Of a stretch of DNA of 64,000 nt, positions 10,558 through 21,975 are shown piece after piece. The stretch's first letter is position 1, and the number at the start of each line of letters is the position of its first letter. Location: NCBI GenBank assembly GCA_004380135.1, contig QXCR01000004.1:248001-312000 (forward strand). The letters are read 5' to 3'. Origin of the DNA: Stemphylium vesicarium (lineage: Eukaryota; Ascomycota; Dothideomycetes; Pleosporales; Pleosporaceae). The notes under the pieces are model-generated. The model saw nothing but the letters and a program-made list of their open reading frames with translations. It did no database searches and was not told the DNA's origin. Both the position numbers and the translations under genes were made by a program.

Positions 10558-13500
10558 CTATATCCCTCCTTGCTGCGCAACCACATCGGCGCATCTTCCA
10601 CAGACTTCCTCCTTTTCCTCCCTGACAAAGCGCCAGCATCGCGGACACTTCTCTCCACTCGGCGGATGAACAAGTACCCTCGCGTTTCCTATCATGGCAC
10701 TTCCTTCACCACCCGCCACCACGGCCTCTTCTTCGACCCACGCAAACTTCTGCTTCATCTGCTCCGGATCCTCGATCGCGAAGCCAAGCTGCGAGTCCGA
10801 AGAAGACGAATCAGGCAGCACACGCACCCTAACCTCACTGATCACAAACAAGCCTGCGAATTGAGCCTCGATATCCGCAGCCTTGAAGTCAAGCGGATGC
10901 ATACACTTTTCAAACTCAGCACTCAGCTTCTCCGCACCAGCCGCAGAGAGGTAAACAGTCGCCGCACACTCAAGACTCGAACCAATCTTCTTCTCTGCAC
11001 GAACTCTTTCCTGCGCAATCTTGATCGCAGCACCAAGCACACCCGTCGTCTCGCTCATGGTCTCCAGACCCGCGGTCTCGGATGCCGTGAGTGCCGGAAG
11101 AACAGACCATACCGCGCGCGCGGGATGCACACTGCCTTCCCTCAGCGACTCAGGAACATGATCCCAGACCTCCTCCACAAGCAACGGACAAACCGGCGCC
11201 AGCATCTGCAACAGTTCGTAGAAGATGAGCCCCAGAACACGCTGCAGGGTCTCGCAATCCGCCTTGTCACCCGTGTAAACACGGTCTTTCAGCGTTTCAA
11301 AGTAGAAGGCACTTAAATCCATGGAAATATACTTGTTCAGCGTATTAACACCCTTAAAGAACTCGTAGCGTGCGAAATGCGCATGCGCCTCGCTGCTGAC
11401 CTGGATGAGGCGGTGGATCGCCAGGCGATCTGTGAGGTCGCGGAAGGGTGCTGTGGCGGGGACGAGGCTGTTGAAGGAGGTAAACGGTGGGAGGCAGGAG
11501 GGCAGAGAGAAGATGCCTAGCAGCCATTTGAAGGTTACGCGGTATTTGTGCAGCGCTTGGTTTACAGACATGAGGACGGGCTGGCCGATGGTTACGTCGC
11601 GCGTGTAGTCGCTGCTTGCGGCCCAGAGACGAAGCGCATCCGCGCCCATGGCATCGTAGATTGGTGTATGCTTTGTGGCGGGGTCTTGCTTGACGCCCTT
11701 TTGCTTCTTGCGCTTGACGGGTGGGAGGAGTTCGCCCGACATGATCTGGAAGGGTGAAATGACGTTGCCGAGCGATTTGCTCATCTTGCGACCGTCGGAG
11801 TCGAGCGTGAAGCCATGGGTTATGAGAGTCTTGTAGGGTGCTTTCACTGTCTCGGTGGAGTAGGGTTGCGTAGCCACGTGGGTGAGGAGCGAGGACTGGA
11901 ACCAGCCGCGATGTTGATCGGTGCCTTCGAGATAGACATCGGCAACAGGCTGATTCTTTTGTGGGGTAAGAAGAGTCCAGCTTGTGCCGCTATCGAACCA
12001 CACGTCCATGGTATCCCTACCGCGGACATAGGTGCCAGTGAGATGCTTGGGCTTCCAAGCCGGATCGTCCTGCGCATCTGTCCACCAAGCATTGATGCCG
12101 CGTTCTTTGATTACACCAATAACATGCTCGATGACCTCAGAGTCCATGGTCGCCTTGAGTGTATCTCCTTCGACCTTGTATAGAGCCGGAATGGGAACGC
12201 CCCAAGCGCGCTGACGCGAGATGCACCATTGGCTTCGGCCCTGTATGAAGCTTTCCAAGCGACTGCGACCGGACTCGGGCATGAAGTTAACATTGGCAAT
12301 TGCCTTCATAGACGCGTCCTTGATGCCTTCGACGTTGGCAAACCACTGCTCGGTGGCCCGGGTAATGACGGGCTCTTTGGTCCTCCAGTCGATGGGGTAC
12401 TTGTGACGGTAGTTTTGTTTCCCACGCAGCATACCCAGCTTTTGTAAGTAGTTACAAACAGCATTGCTACCCAATTTCTTGATATCAGCAACGGGTAGGC
12501 CTTCCAAAAGTTCAGGCTGTTCTGGGAAGGCGTCCTTGGTGAAGGCGCCTGCGTCGTCTATGGGAGCAAAAGCGGGGACGTTGAGCGACATGCATACGTT
12601 GTAGTCGTCCATGCCGTGCCCAGGGGCGAGATGGACCAATCCTGTGCCTGAGGAGTCTGTAACAAAGTCCGCGTGTATGATGGGTTGCAGTCCGTTTGCC
12701 CTCTGGAAAGGGTTCTCATACTGAACTTGATCGGCAAGGTCTGACCCACGCACATCTGATACAACGACCTCAAGCTTGCGCTCAAGAATCTTCTCGTACT
12801 CTGCTACTCTGGAAGCCGCAATAAGGGTTAATTCGTCTCCGTTTTCTGCATCCTTGACGATGCAGTACTGCATATCCCGGTGCACCGCGATGGCCTTGTT
12901 CGCTGGGAGAGTCCAAGGCGTGGTTGTCCAGATGACTACGCTGACTTCGCCTTTGACATCTTTCAAGGGTCCGGATTTCAGAGCTTCCGATAGCTGCACG
13001 GGATATCGCACAAAAGCAGCTAAGCTCTTGTGCCCCTCATCGTACTCTAACTCAGCTTCTGCCAGCGCCGTCCTTGAACTTGGACTCCAGTACACTGGCT
13101 TGAACTGCCTGTAAATCAAGCCCTTTTCAAACATGCTCTTGAAAACTTCCAGCTGCCTGATCTCAAAGTCCCGCTCCATGGTTTGGTATGCATGATCCCA
13201 TTCGCCCATGACAGCCCATTCCTTGAAGCCTTTCTTCTGCTCCTCAATCGTCCGGGTAGCCAGCTCTCGCGCAGCCTCACGCACGCTCACAGGGTCCGTT
13301 TGTGCTGCATCTTTCTTCTGGGCCTGGAGCGCCTTGATTTCAATGGGCAGGCCATGGCAGTCCCAACCGGGGATATATGAGACCTTTTTCCCTTGACCAA
13401 CTTGGAATCGGCAGATAACGTCCTTTGTGATCTTGTTCAGCGCATGGCCAATATGCAGCGGTCCATTCGCATACGGCGGCCCATCATGCAGCGTGAAGCT

Positions 13501-13803
13501 TCCAGATGGCCTCTCATCCTCTCCCCCTAACGCTATAGCAGTTTCCTTATGTCCATTGCCCTGCTTCTCAGAGTGTCCCTTGTATACAATGCGTTCCGAG
13601 CTCCGCTGCCAGGCAAACAGTTCATCGGTACATCGTCGCAGGTACTCTCGATTCGTAGACGCTAGCGGTCGCGGCGGAAAGTTGGATTTTGGCAACCGCA
13701 GCGTGTTTGACCATGATGCGCGGAGGATACGAGTCGGGGTTAGCATAATAGCATCCTGGGCGGGGAAATCGGCGGGGGAAGTGGGCGTTGGTGCTCCAGA
13801 CAT
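10558..13803 (-). CDS. ISM1: Isoleucyl-tRNA synthetase, mitochondrial
   Basis: A single 1081-codon frame with no introns. It has all class I IleRS marks: HIGH at 117-120 (PLHIGHALNK), GWDCHGLPIE, the editing-domain TTTPWTLPANKA (about 293-304), WFDSG, and KMSKS at 673-677. The C-terminus carries a two-CxxC zinc motif (CPRCWRF and CGRC), as in bacterial-type and organellar IleRS, so it charges mitochondrial tRNA-Ile. The first ATG (13803) gives MSGAPTPTS. A second ATG at 13746 gives a classical presequence (MLTPTRILRASWSNTLRL) and may be the mitochondrial start. The length is near the family norm of about 1000. A long antisense frame inside it is a shadow. Confidence 0.96.
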   Translation of the reverse strand: MSGAPTPTSPADFPAQDAIMLTPTRILRASWSNTLRLPKSNFPPRPLASTNREYLRRCTDELFAWQRSSERIVYKGHSEKQGNGHKETAIALGGEDERPSGSFTLHDGPPYANGPLHIGHALNKITKDVICRFQVGQGKKVSYIPGWDCHGLPIEIKALQAQKKDAAQTDPVSVREAARELATRTIEEQKKGFKEWAVMGEWDHAYQTMERDFEIRQLEVFKSMFEKGLIYRQFKPVYWSPSSRTALAEAELEYDEGHKSLAAFVRYPVQLSEALKSGPLKDVKGEVSVVIWTTTPWTLPANKAIAVHRDMQYCIVKDAENGDELTLIAASRVAEYEKILERKLEVVVSDVRGSDLADQVQYENPFQRANGLQPIIHADFVTDSSGTGLVHLAPGHGMDDYNVCMSLNVPAFAPIDDAGAFTKDAFPEQPELLEGLPVADIKKLGSNAVCNYLQKLGMLRGKQNYRHKYPIDWRTKEPVITRATEQWFANVEGIKDASMKAIANVNFMPESGRSRLESFIQGRSQWCISRQRAWGVPIPALYKVEGDTLKATMDSEVIEHVIGVIKERGINAWWTDAQDDPAWKPKHLTGTYVRGRDTMDVWFDSGTSWTLLTPQKNQPVADVYLEGTDQHRGWFQSSLLTHVATQPYSTETVKAPYKTLITHGFTLDSDGRKMSKSLGNVISPFQIMSGELLPPVKRKKQKGVKQDPATKHTPIYDAMGADALRLWAASSDYTRDVTIGQPVLMSVNQALHKYRVTFKWLLGIFSLPSCLPPFTSFNSLVPATAPFRDLTDRLAIHRLIQVSSEAHAHFARYEFFKGVNTLNKYISMDLSAFYFETLKDRVYTGDKADCETLQRVLGLIFYELLQMLAPVCPLLVEEVWDHVPESLREGSVHPARAVWSVLPALTASETAGLETMSETTGVLGAAIKIAQERVRAEKKIGSSLECAATVYLSAAGAEKLSAEFEKCMHPLDFKAADIEAQFAGLFVISEVRVRVLPDSSSSDSQLGFAIEDPEQMKQKFAWVEEEAVVAGGEGSAMIGNARVLVHPPSGEKCPRCWRFVREEKEEVCGRCADVVAQQGGI

Positions 13804-14153
13804 TTTTTGGATCGTCTACTTCATCTGGCGATGGCTCGGCTAGTCTCGGCGATAGCACGGAGATAGTGATTGGGCACAATGATTACAGGAGAATCTGTAG
13901 TGGGAGACGATTAGACTGCACATGCGTAGGCACTCAGAATTTAATACAATGAAAAGACTACGATTCCTGAACAAAGGTATTCATTCTATTCGGCTTGAGG
14001 CACAATCCGTTTTGTACTTGCACTTTAAACCACAAACTTGATGCTATGATTCCATCCACAGGGTCCTCCGTCAGCCTTTGCTACAAACTTCTGTAACATC
14101 AATCAACTCCTAACGCAAATTAATCCGCCTTTCATCCCATCAGATCCTTCCCG
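13804..14153. other. Intergenic spacer upstream of IleRS
   Basis: 350 bases between the IleRS start and the 3' end of the M20 hydrolase, both on the minus strand. It holds the IleRS promoter and the hydrolase 3' UTR. Nothing else is visible. Confidence 0.4.
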
Positions 14154-15528
14154 CTACTGCGCCTTCCCCAAAAACGTCAATGCAGCAACAACGTACCCCT
14201 CCATCCCCACCGTAAGCGTAGGTTGCACAACCGGCGCAAAGAACGGGCTATGATTCCCAGGCACATCCTCACTCAATCTATCCTCTTCCTCCGCTTTGTC
14301 CCAAACCTTCTGCTCTGTCCCACCGTACAAGAAGAAGCAACTTGGTTTCCCAATCGCCGTAGCCAGGATACCAAAGTCCTCACTGCCTTGCAGCCTCGCA
14401 ATGTCGTTCTGATACCCGTGTTTCCCTGGCTCGAAGTGCTTTGAGAAGGACTTCTCTAGCGCATCGGTAACGCCGTCGTCGTTGAAGAGTAGCGGGAATT
14501 GAGTCGTGGGTGTTAGTGTGGGTTGATCTGGGTTGTTGGATGCTTCTGCCTCGCTGGCTACGATGCGCTTGACGCTTGCTAGGACGCGTTCACGTGTCTT
14601 GGGTAGACCGGCACGCACGTCAATCTTCAGGTTGGCTTCCGAGGGGATGATGTTCTCGGCGTCACCGGCATGGAATGCCGAAACGGTTACGACGGCGAAG
14701 TCCAAGGGGTCGACTTCGCGCGATACGATGGATTGGAGCCGCATGATCGTGGAGGCCGCTTGTAAGATGGGGTCGATACCACGATGCGGGGTTGAAGCGT
14801 GAGCTTGACGGCCTGGAATGCGAAGTCTGCATTACGTTAATTCCCAAACGATCTGTCAAAGAGCCAAGTTGACTTGCTGGAATCTGTCAGCTGAACTAGC
14901 TATCAATCCATGCTTCGTTCCAATCACGCCGGCTCTCTCAGGCATGACGTGTGCCCCAACAACGACGTCCGGCTCCTTCACCTTCTTGTAAAGACCATCA
15001 TCAACCATATTCTGCGCTCCACCAGCCCTCTCCTCGGCGGGCTGAAACACCAATATCAGCTCTCCGCTCCACTCGTCTTTACACTTGACTAAGCATTCTG
15101 CAGCCGCAAGTAGCGCGGTGATGTGCATGTCATGCCCACAAGCATGCATGACTGGTTTCTCAACCCCATCAAGATCGTTCATACGCGTCGTACTCGCATA
15201 CTGCAGGCCTGTCTTTTCTTCAACAGGTAACGCGTCAATATCAGCGCGCAGCAGAACAGTCTTGCCAGGGCCGTTGAAGAAAGAAGCAGCTATGCCGTGG
15301 CCGCCGATTGACGAATGGACAGTGAACGCATTGAATGTCTTGAGATGCTTGACGATGGCTTCAGCTGTATTTTTCTCCTGGAAAGAAAGCTCGGGGTGGA
15401 TGTGGAACCATTTATCTGGTGGCCCGTTAGTGGTTTAGAAGGGTCATGTGAGGAAAATACTCACATAGTTCTTCATAAGAAGCAAGGTCTGGCTGGTGAG
15501 CTTTTACGACTTCACTTATCGAAGGCAT
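14154..15528 (-). CDS. M20 family amidohydrolase (aminoacylase / hippurate-hydrolase-like)
   Basis: Three exons (15465-15528, 14878-15415 and 14154-14826) give 424 residues. Metal-binding and catalytic marks of M20D are present: RADIDALPVEE (78-88), HACGHDMH (112-119), QPAEERAGGA (147-155), a lid-domain HASTPHRGIDP, and GSEDFG near the C-terminus. Such enzymes remove acyl or benzoyl groups from N-acyl amino acids using two metal ions (Zn, Mn or Co). There is no signal peptide, so it is probably cytosolic. The first intron is GT-AG with a CTAAC branch. The second is a 51-base GC-AG intron (14827-14877); only that splice restores the conserved RFQLRIPGRQAHAS segment. The true substrate cannot be told from sequence. 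Confidence 0.92.
14827..14877 (-). other. GC-AG intron in the M20 amidohydrolase
   Basis: The donor is GCAAGT, the consensus for GC-AG introns. The acceptor is AATGCAG, with a TTAAC-like branch about 10 bases upstream. The intron is 51 bases long. No GT donor in the area joins the two conserved halves of the hydrolase in frame; this one yields an unbroken family-like sequence. Confidence 0.85.
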
Positions 15529-16240
15529 GATTCTTTGTCTGCAAAATAATTGTTCGTGGAGATAGATGCGATTGCGCGATCCGCATCTTCGTGGTGAGCC
15601 ATAACTGTTATATACCAATGCAAACGGTAGATGACTCGGTAATCGACCTGCCTTTGTTGCGCTAGTATGAGTTGCCAGGGCGGAATTAAAGAGCTCCAGA
15701 TTCACAGCTGTGAGGGGTTTCCGACGGAGAACTTTGGAGATGACGTACAACCTTTGGAGTGTGGGGTAAGGGTAGCTTCCTTATCGCATCTCCAAATGTC
15801 CGATCAGAGCATTCAACCATGCAATGAGATACGATGGTCTTGATAAGATTTAGAAGCAATTGTGCATCTTGCTTAGAATAACAATTGTTGAACACAGGCA
15901 TTTTATCTAATGGAATTGCATATCATGCGTTCGTACTAGTACAACATCGCGCAAAACTGCGACCGAACAAGACCCAAAACTCCTGATGACTATCCAACAC
16001 GCAAGACGCACGATTTGAAGCAAAAAGACTGATGCAGGACGTGAGTTTCAGTAGACCTCACGGCTCAAGCAGAAGCACCCAGTAGTTCTCTGGCCTCACT
16101 ACCAAGACGATGTTTGGTACGCGATGGCGAAGCCCCACAACTTCACGGTGGCCCGCCGTCTCCTTTGAAAGCCCAGAGAATCCTTTCAGCCGGTACTGGA
16201 ACACTTTAAGGTGTAAAATACAATTGTCGACTTCAGTCAC
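15529..16240. other. Intergenic region, no gene seen
   Basis: About 0.7 kb carrying the promoter of the amidohydrolase and the 3' UTR of the next minus-strand gene. Frames are short and lack domain marks. Confidence 0.4.
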
Positions 16241-18363
16241 TTATGCCTCGGTCACCTCATTATTATCCTTCTCGAGCTGCTTCTCAAGACTTCCCATGAG
16301 ATCTGGTTCAGAGGTCGGCGCAGAAGGAACGGCAGATGGGGACTGAACGGGTTCAGGCTCAGGTACTGGCTCAGAGTTTTGCTTCAGCTCTGGCGCCGTC
16401 TCCTGCGCGGTATCTTGCGCAGTCTCCTGTACAGGCTCGAACGGGATCTCTGGTGCAGAATCTTGTACTGGCTCTGGTGCGGACTCAGTCACAGGCTCTG
16501 GAACAGACTCTGAAGTGGGCACAGGCGCAGGCTCGGGTGCAGGTTCGGGTGCAGGCTCGGGCTCAGATGCGACAGTCGACGCTGGTGCAGCATCCGCTTC
16601 TACCGTAGGGGCCGGGACTTCGCTCGGGATATCTTCGGGCACGGCATTTTCGGTGGTAGTTGCAGAAGTCGGGATCTGGTTGAGTGAGTTCTGACGGCTG
16701 TGAGACATGGTAGACAGTGGCAGATCCGGTGAACTAGATGTGTCGCGTTTAACCGGCTCCTGGGCAGTCTCGGGTGCTGTGCTTTCCACGGTTGTTTTAT
16801 CGACCTCCCTGGTATTTTGAGGTGGCTCATTGGTAGTCATCGTCAAGGGCTGTGTTGTTTCTGTAGTGGTCTCGATAGTGGCTTCGACTGGGGCATCTGC
16901 TGGTGTCTCCATCTGGATATCGGCAGAAGAGTCTGCGACAACTTCTGCAGGGGCAGTCACAGGTGGGTCCGAGATGTCCATGGCTCCAGCGCTGGGCGGT
17001 GCTACTGACGATCGCAGGGGAGTTGCCGGGGTTGAGGTTCGTTCCATGTCGTGGTCTTCGTCTTCAGAACCTTCTTCACCAGAACCCTCTTCGTCCTCTC
17101 CACCAGCATCAGCCATCGGTGTGTCTCCGCCATCTGAAGGTGCCACGGACCCATCTTCGCGTTTGACACCCGGTACTTCAAGCACATCGCCACCAGCAGT
17201 TGATGCTGGCGTTCCTTGCTCTGTTGCACCCTCAGCAAAGACTACCTTCTTCTTGCCTCTACCAGGACCTCCACGCTTCACCTTCTTTTTAGGAGGTGGT
17301 GGTCGTCTCCTGGGTGGCGTTTGCTGCATGATGTCGTTGGCTACGACAATGCCTTCAGCATTTACTACACCGACGCCTTCAACGATCGTTCCGGGCGCAG
17401 CAGTAGCTGGTGCAACCTCGATTGCGGCATCGGTGGGTTGAACCTCGCCCTCCACTGCCTGCCCTTCAGGAACAAGCACTTTGTAGACAGCTACATTGCC
17501 TTCTGCGTCAAGCTTCTTGACCTTCGTTTCGCGCAACGCGGGCTGTGCCACTTGGGTGCTGATGTATGGAGACGGGAGACCCTTCCTCCTCTTCGCAAGA
17601 TACTCTGGCTCCGAAACTTCGAGGTGGCGTGCTACCTTGACATACTTCTTGATGGTAAATCCTGTACGAATTTCTTTGCTCTCCTCCTCTTCGTCTTTCA
17701 TCTCGTTGTCGTCTTCTGGTGGCGCTGGCGGTTTATACAACTTCCCAGATCGAGCTGCTCGCAGTAATTGCTGGGAATGTTCTGGCAACATGTGGGAATC
17801 CCGAGGCATGGGTAGTTCAGGCCAAGCATCTTTATCCAGGGGTTTGTTGTCCGCAGAGTGCGGCTCAATAGTGATTTCTGCTTCCCGGAATTGAGTGATG
17901 GGAAGTCCTTCCAGCACATTATGCTCTATTTGACCACGTCCCGACCTATTGGAACGGTCCCTGTTCCGAAACTAATCACATGATGTTAGCAATTACTACG
18001 TATTGATATCGAAAACAAGAATCCATGAGTGCTACCGAGGGGAAAGGAATTGTTTGCTATGATGAAGTCACGCGCCAACGGTGTACTTAGATATTAGTAC
18101 AGCGTGTATGTTTCCACCTGATCCCCGCTTGGCATCATCCTTTGAAGAGTCCATATTATGGACAAATTGTTTATCATACTGTGCGCGCCTTGCTGAAATA
18201 TGTCGCTGTGACGATGGAAAGGTGATGATGGGGAATGCAATGCGCGTAATAAGAATAGCGTCTTTGCGCGCGCGTGCAGCTGTTGGACTGAACTGATGTC
18301 GCGAATGCGGAGATTCGATGCGAATTGAATCAAGAACACAAGTAAATGACGTACCGGAGCCAT
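16241..18363 (-). CDS. Conserved-looking hypothetical protein with acidic Pro/Glu/Ala-rich tail
   Basis: Function not recognised. The frame 16241-17971 has no ATG at its head, but it is open back to a TGATTAG acceptor. The best model adds a 9-base first exon (18355-18363, Met-Ala-Pro) with a GTACGT donor and a 383-base intron, giving 579 residues. The ordered part is residues 1-150: RNRDRSNRSGRGQ, LEGLPITQFREAEI, MPRDSHMLPEHSQQLLRAAR, FTIKKYVKVARHLE. A basic PPPKKKVKRGGPGRGKKK stretch looks like a nuclear localisation signal. The last 250 residues are low-complexity and acidic, with repeated Pro-Glu-x-Ala units at about 16,330-16,580. Likely a nuclear protein. The start exon is less certain than the rest. 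Confidence 0.75.
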
Positions 18364-19209
18364 GTTGACATGCGACTGCCTTGATGAGCAGGCGGTGAAG
18401 GTGGATATCGACGTTCGCGCAATGCGGCGGGAAGTCGCGATGCGTGAAGGGGAAGCGCGTCGGTTTGCGACCTCCAGGGCTGGAAGGTGCAACCGTGCGC
18501 CGCTACACCCGTTTGGGCGCGCCTGCATATATGCGCTCTTGACAACTGTATCTAAGGACTCAGGTAAGTACAGCTCCTGCGAAGATTTAGAGCTATTTGT
18601 ATCATGAAAATCTTTCGGTTAATGCCTAGATTAATAGTTGCTCACGCAAACATGTATGGTTCTGTATCGCTCAAGAATCAAGCCAGCGCTTTTCACCCAC
18701 GAATCACGATTCTAAGCAATCAGAGCTTGAGGGCTTCATACACAGTTCTTTCCCAGAGTCGAAAACTTGAGCCCACCTGAACAGCAACCTACATTGAACT
18801 GTGAGAAGGTTATGTTCTAAGGCTTGATCTTATTTCCGGAATTCACAAGAATGGAAATTATGTTCCTCAATCAAAACATACGGCGAGCAAGCGTCTAAGC
18901 TAGAATAGTAGTGTGGTTTTAGCCCAGTGCGATATGTGAACAAGGTACAAGACTCAACATATAGAGAGACTCCATAAACGAGACATGTGTAGTACTTTTG
19001 TGGAATTTACACCCTGTCTGATTACTCTATCCTTGAGAGTTGAATGGCGGGCCCCATATAATACAGTAGATTCGGTCCTTATGACTCGTCTACAGCCAAG
19101 AAGACGCGACTGCGTCCGCACGACAAGTCATCATTCCATACAATTTGCGCTTTGTTGTTACAAGATATTTTCGTCTCGTCCTGGACACCCCATTCTTCCC
19201 GTAGTACGC
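18364..19209. other. Intergenic region, no gene seen
   Basis: About 0.85 kb, AT-richer than its neighbours, between two minus-strand genes. I find no spliced or unspliced coding frame, tRNA or repeat. Confidence 0.4.
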
Positions 19210-19930
19210 TTAATCCCAGCCCTGGTCCTTCACCCTGACAATGTCGCTGCGGTTTCCCTTTTGCTTGCCCTCCTTGCCGCCCTCAACGACCAGTCGATCG
19301 ATCTGGTAGAATTGGCTGATCACTGTTTGCCTCTGTGAATTCCAGTCAGAGTGAGTTCCGTTCTGCATTGCCATCTGTCCTGGTATCCACCTATGCGCAT
19401 CCGCGCTTGTCGCTTCTGGTGCCGTTTGATGCCTCGCCAGTCTTCTGTCCTGCCTTTTGCCCAACGACAAATATTCCAGGTTTGCTTACACCGCGCATCC
19501 CACCATATTTAAAAATTGCGCACTCACCTTCAGCATCTGCAGCTCTTTCAATCCCTTCTGCACCATCTCTTGTATGGTCCGCTCTTCTGTTATAGCCTTG
19601 CTCTCCCGAAATGCATCGCGCGTTCTCCGTTTTGCGTACTCGCGGAAATTGTAGGCGGCGAATTGACCGCTCTGGCGCAACAACGACCGATACTAGTTCA
19701 CGTCACGAGTCAGCAGCTGATTGATGTACCGCAAGATAGCTCCGCATCTCCATCTGGTGATGGAGCGCATGGTCGGGTGAGGAGCACGGAGGGATTCAGG
19801 TGTAGTGCGATGATGCCATGCGGCGGCTGCGGTGGCGCGGGGTCGTGTGGGATGCTGCAACGATGGGAATACGTACAAGTGAGCGCACTTGGTAGGCCAT
19901 GTCGCCTTTTGTTGCTTGTGCTAATGACAT
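19210..19930 (-). CDS. ISD11: LYR protein Isd11 (Nfs1 partner, Fe-S cluster biogenesis)
   Basis: Three exons (19877-19930, 19528-19692 and 19210-19332) encode 113 residues. The LYR triplet (18-20) lies on the first splice junction: exon 1 ends in Leu and exon 2 starts Tyr-Arg. Then come FAAYNFREYAKRRTRDAFRE and EMVQKGLKELQMLKRQTVISQFYQIDRLVVE, which are typical of Isd11/LYRM4. The protein sits in the mitochondrial matrix. With acyl carrier protein it stabilises the cysteine desulfurase Nfs1, the sulfur donor for iron-sulfur clusters. Donors are GTACGT and GTGAGT. The first intron (184 bases) is long. The conserved C-terminal block after exon 2 confirms the second splice. Confidence 0.94.
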
Positions 19931-20354
19931 GATGGTGGTGTGTGGGAGGCAGTACACAAATGTCAGTGTTGCCTGGGAATAAAAGTCGCTGGTTAGGTCA
20001 TAGGTCTTGGGCACATGTCGGAGGAAAGCAGCGAAAGTCCGAGCTGCCGTCCAACTTCGCCGCGACTTTACGGAAAACTACCACGCAGCTGTATATGAGG
20101 CAGATGACATTAATCGGAATTGGGTTGAGTCCACATGTTTTCATTAGACAGTCGTAACTGCAGTTCAAGTGGTCGGGCTATTGAGCCAAAGCTGTTGTAC
20201 ACAAAAGGCCTCTTCAATCTCCCTTCGAACACTGTGGGGTATGCACATCTGGACCCTGCCTTCAAAACGCCACCCAATGCAAACGAACATAAGTTTTAGA
20301 ATCACAGTGGTATCTGTAAAAGAAAAGCAGAACCTACTCACTCATACACGCGCT
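19931..20354. other. Intergenic spacer PRP21/ISD11
   Basis: 424 bases holding the ISD11 promoter and the PRP21 3' UTR. I see nothing else. Confidence 0.4.
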
Positions 20355-21975
20355 CTACTGGCGATGCTTTTCCTGTATCCTACGCAGCTGCTCCTGGACG
20401 TTCATGCTCTGCATTTGGGAGAGACGGGCAGCATCCTTCGCAGGATCTGGTTGTCCGTCATACGACAGCGCAGCCTTCTTCCTGCGAGCCTCTTCTTCTG
20501 CAGTTATCGGCTGACCGGTAGCACCGTCGTATATGTCCTCACGCTGGCTGGCAAAGCGCTTGAGGTTATTTGCGACATCGGCAGTGTTGATCGTGGTGGA
20601 GTATCGAGCTTCGGCCTTGTCGCGCTGTTCTTTCCAGCGCGGATCGAGTAGTTCAACTGGAAGAGTATTAGCACATCTGCTTTTGCATGCAGGGAGGAAA
20701 GGGGGGTTGCTCACTTCGAATATGCTCGTCCATCTCATTGGAGGGAATTTGCTGCTTGCAGTTAGGGCACACGGCCATTGGTACGTTTGCCTTCTTTGCG
20801 GCAGCGCGGGGAACGTAGTCTGTGACGATGCGACCAGGCGCTCCTCTGGCAGCAGCCTGAGCGCGTGCGCGCTGCTCGCTCTCTGCTTGGCGCTCCTTGG
20901 CCAATCGTGCCTGCTCCTCTTCACGCGATATCTGCGCTGGTGTGCGGTAATCGGGCATCGGAGGAGGTGCGTATGGCGACGCGCCGTATGGTGACTGCAC
21001 AGGTGGTGCCATCGGGGAGTAATTTGGTTGCATCGGCGGCGGCGGTACCTGCTGTTGAGTAACGTTGTAATAGCCAACGTCGTCGGGCATGGCTTCCTCG
21101 AGACGGCGGGTCGATAGTGAGACAGCAGCTTTCTGCTCAAGAGACTGGGACTGTAGATCATTCAGCTGAGCGGGCGGAGGAAGATCCGCGGCATCGTCAG
21201 CCTCATCAAATATCACCGTCGCAATGACGCTGAAGTCCTGCCAGTCGATGGTCGCATACTCCTGCTTCTCGGCCTCTACCTTTTTCTCCTCCTTCTCCTT
21301 TTGCGCAGTCACGTATTTGACATACTCAGCGCGACCCTTGGCGCGATCCAAGACGTGGAAGCGGTTCTTGATATTGTGCTGCAGCTCCTCAATTCGCGCC
21401 TCAACCGTCGCTTCTTCCTCGAGCAAGATCTTGTACTGCTCGACGAGCGATCGGAAGAATTGGAAGTAGCTGTGATTTGGTCTGAGAAAGTCAAACTGAT
21501 AGTTGCCCAACTCACGGTTGCGCAGATCCTTCAGCCAATTCTCACCCACACGCGCCGTGTACAGAGCTGTGATTTTTAGCACTTCCAGATCTTTGGCGTT
21601 AATGTTGGGCATGCGGGCCGAGAAGCGGAATTTGGGCGGCTCAGGAGGACCTTTGGGCTTGTTGTCCACGACCTGCTTAGCGTTCTTGTCGGCGGAGCGC
21701 CCATGGCCCTCCCTCAGCTGCTGTAGATACCACAAGAAGTAGGCATTGTACGGATCGTCTTCCAAAACGAAGCCAAAGTTGTTCTTGGTCGATGAGTCGG
21801 CTGTGAGGCGCTGCTTCATTGCCATGAGCTGTTGATCACCTCGGCGGGCAATGAAATCGGCCGTCTTCGCAACGGCTTCGCGTACGCCCGGTGGGGGGAT
21901 AACCATGTTCGAGGGCGGCTTCACGTCGAGCTCGACAGGCCCAACCGGGGGAGCGTCACCGTTGGTATTGGCCAT
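20355..21975 (-). CDS. PRP21: Splicing factor SF3a subunit 1 (Prp21/SF3a120), two SURP domains
   Basis: Two exons (20715-21975 and 20355-20656) encode 520 residues. SURP1 lies at about residues 28-80 (VREAVAKTADFIARRG... DPYNAYFLWYLQQLRE) and SURP2 at about 120-180 (ITALYTARVGENWLKDL... HSYFQFFRSLVEQY). A coiled-coil Glu/Lys-rich region follows (KEKEEKKVEAEKQEY, then WQDFSVIATVIFDE), then a Pro-rich linker and a CPNCKQQIPSNEM zinc-like motif. The C-terminal LLDPRWKEQRDKAEAR block matches SF3A1. SF3a is part of the U2 snRNP and helps fix the branch site. The ubiquitin-like domain of animal SF3A1 is absent. It is divergent from the PMT gene. Confidence 0.94.

Noticed and set aside
10426..11316. 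296-codon plus-strand frame
   Set aside because: It lies antisense to the IleRS C-terminal region, has no domain, and is a shadow of that gene's codon bias.
16830..17441. 203-codon plus-strand Ser/Pro-rich frame
   Set aside because: Antisense to the acidic Pro/Glu-rich gene; a low-complexity shadow.
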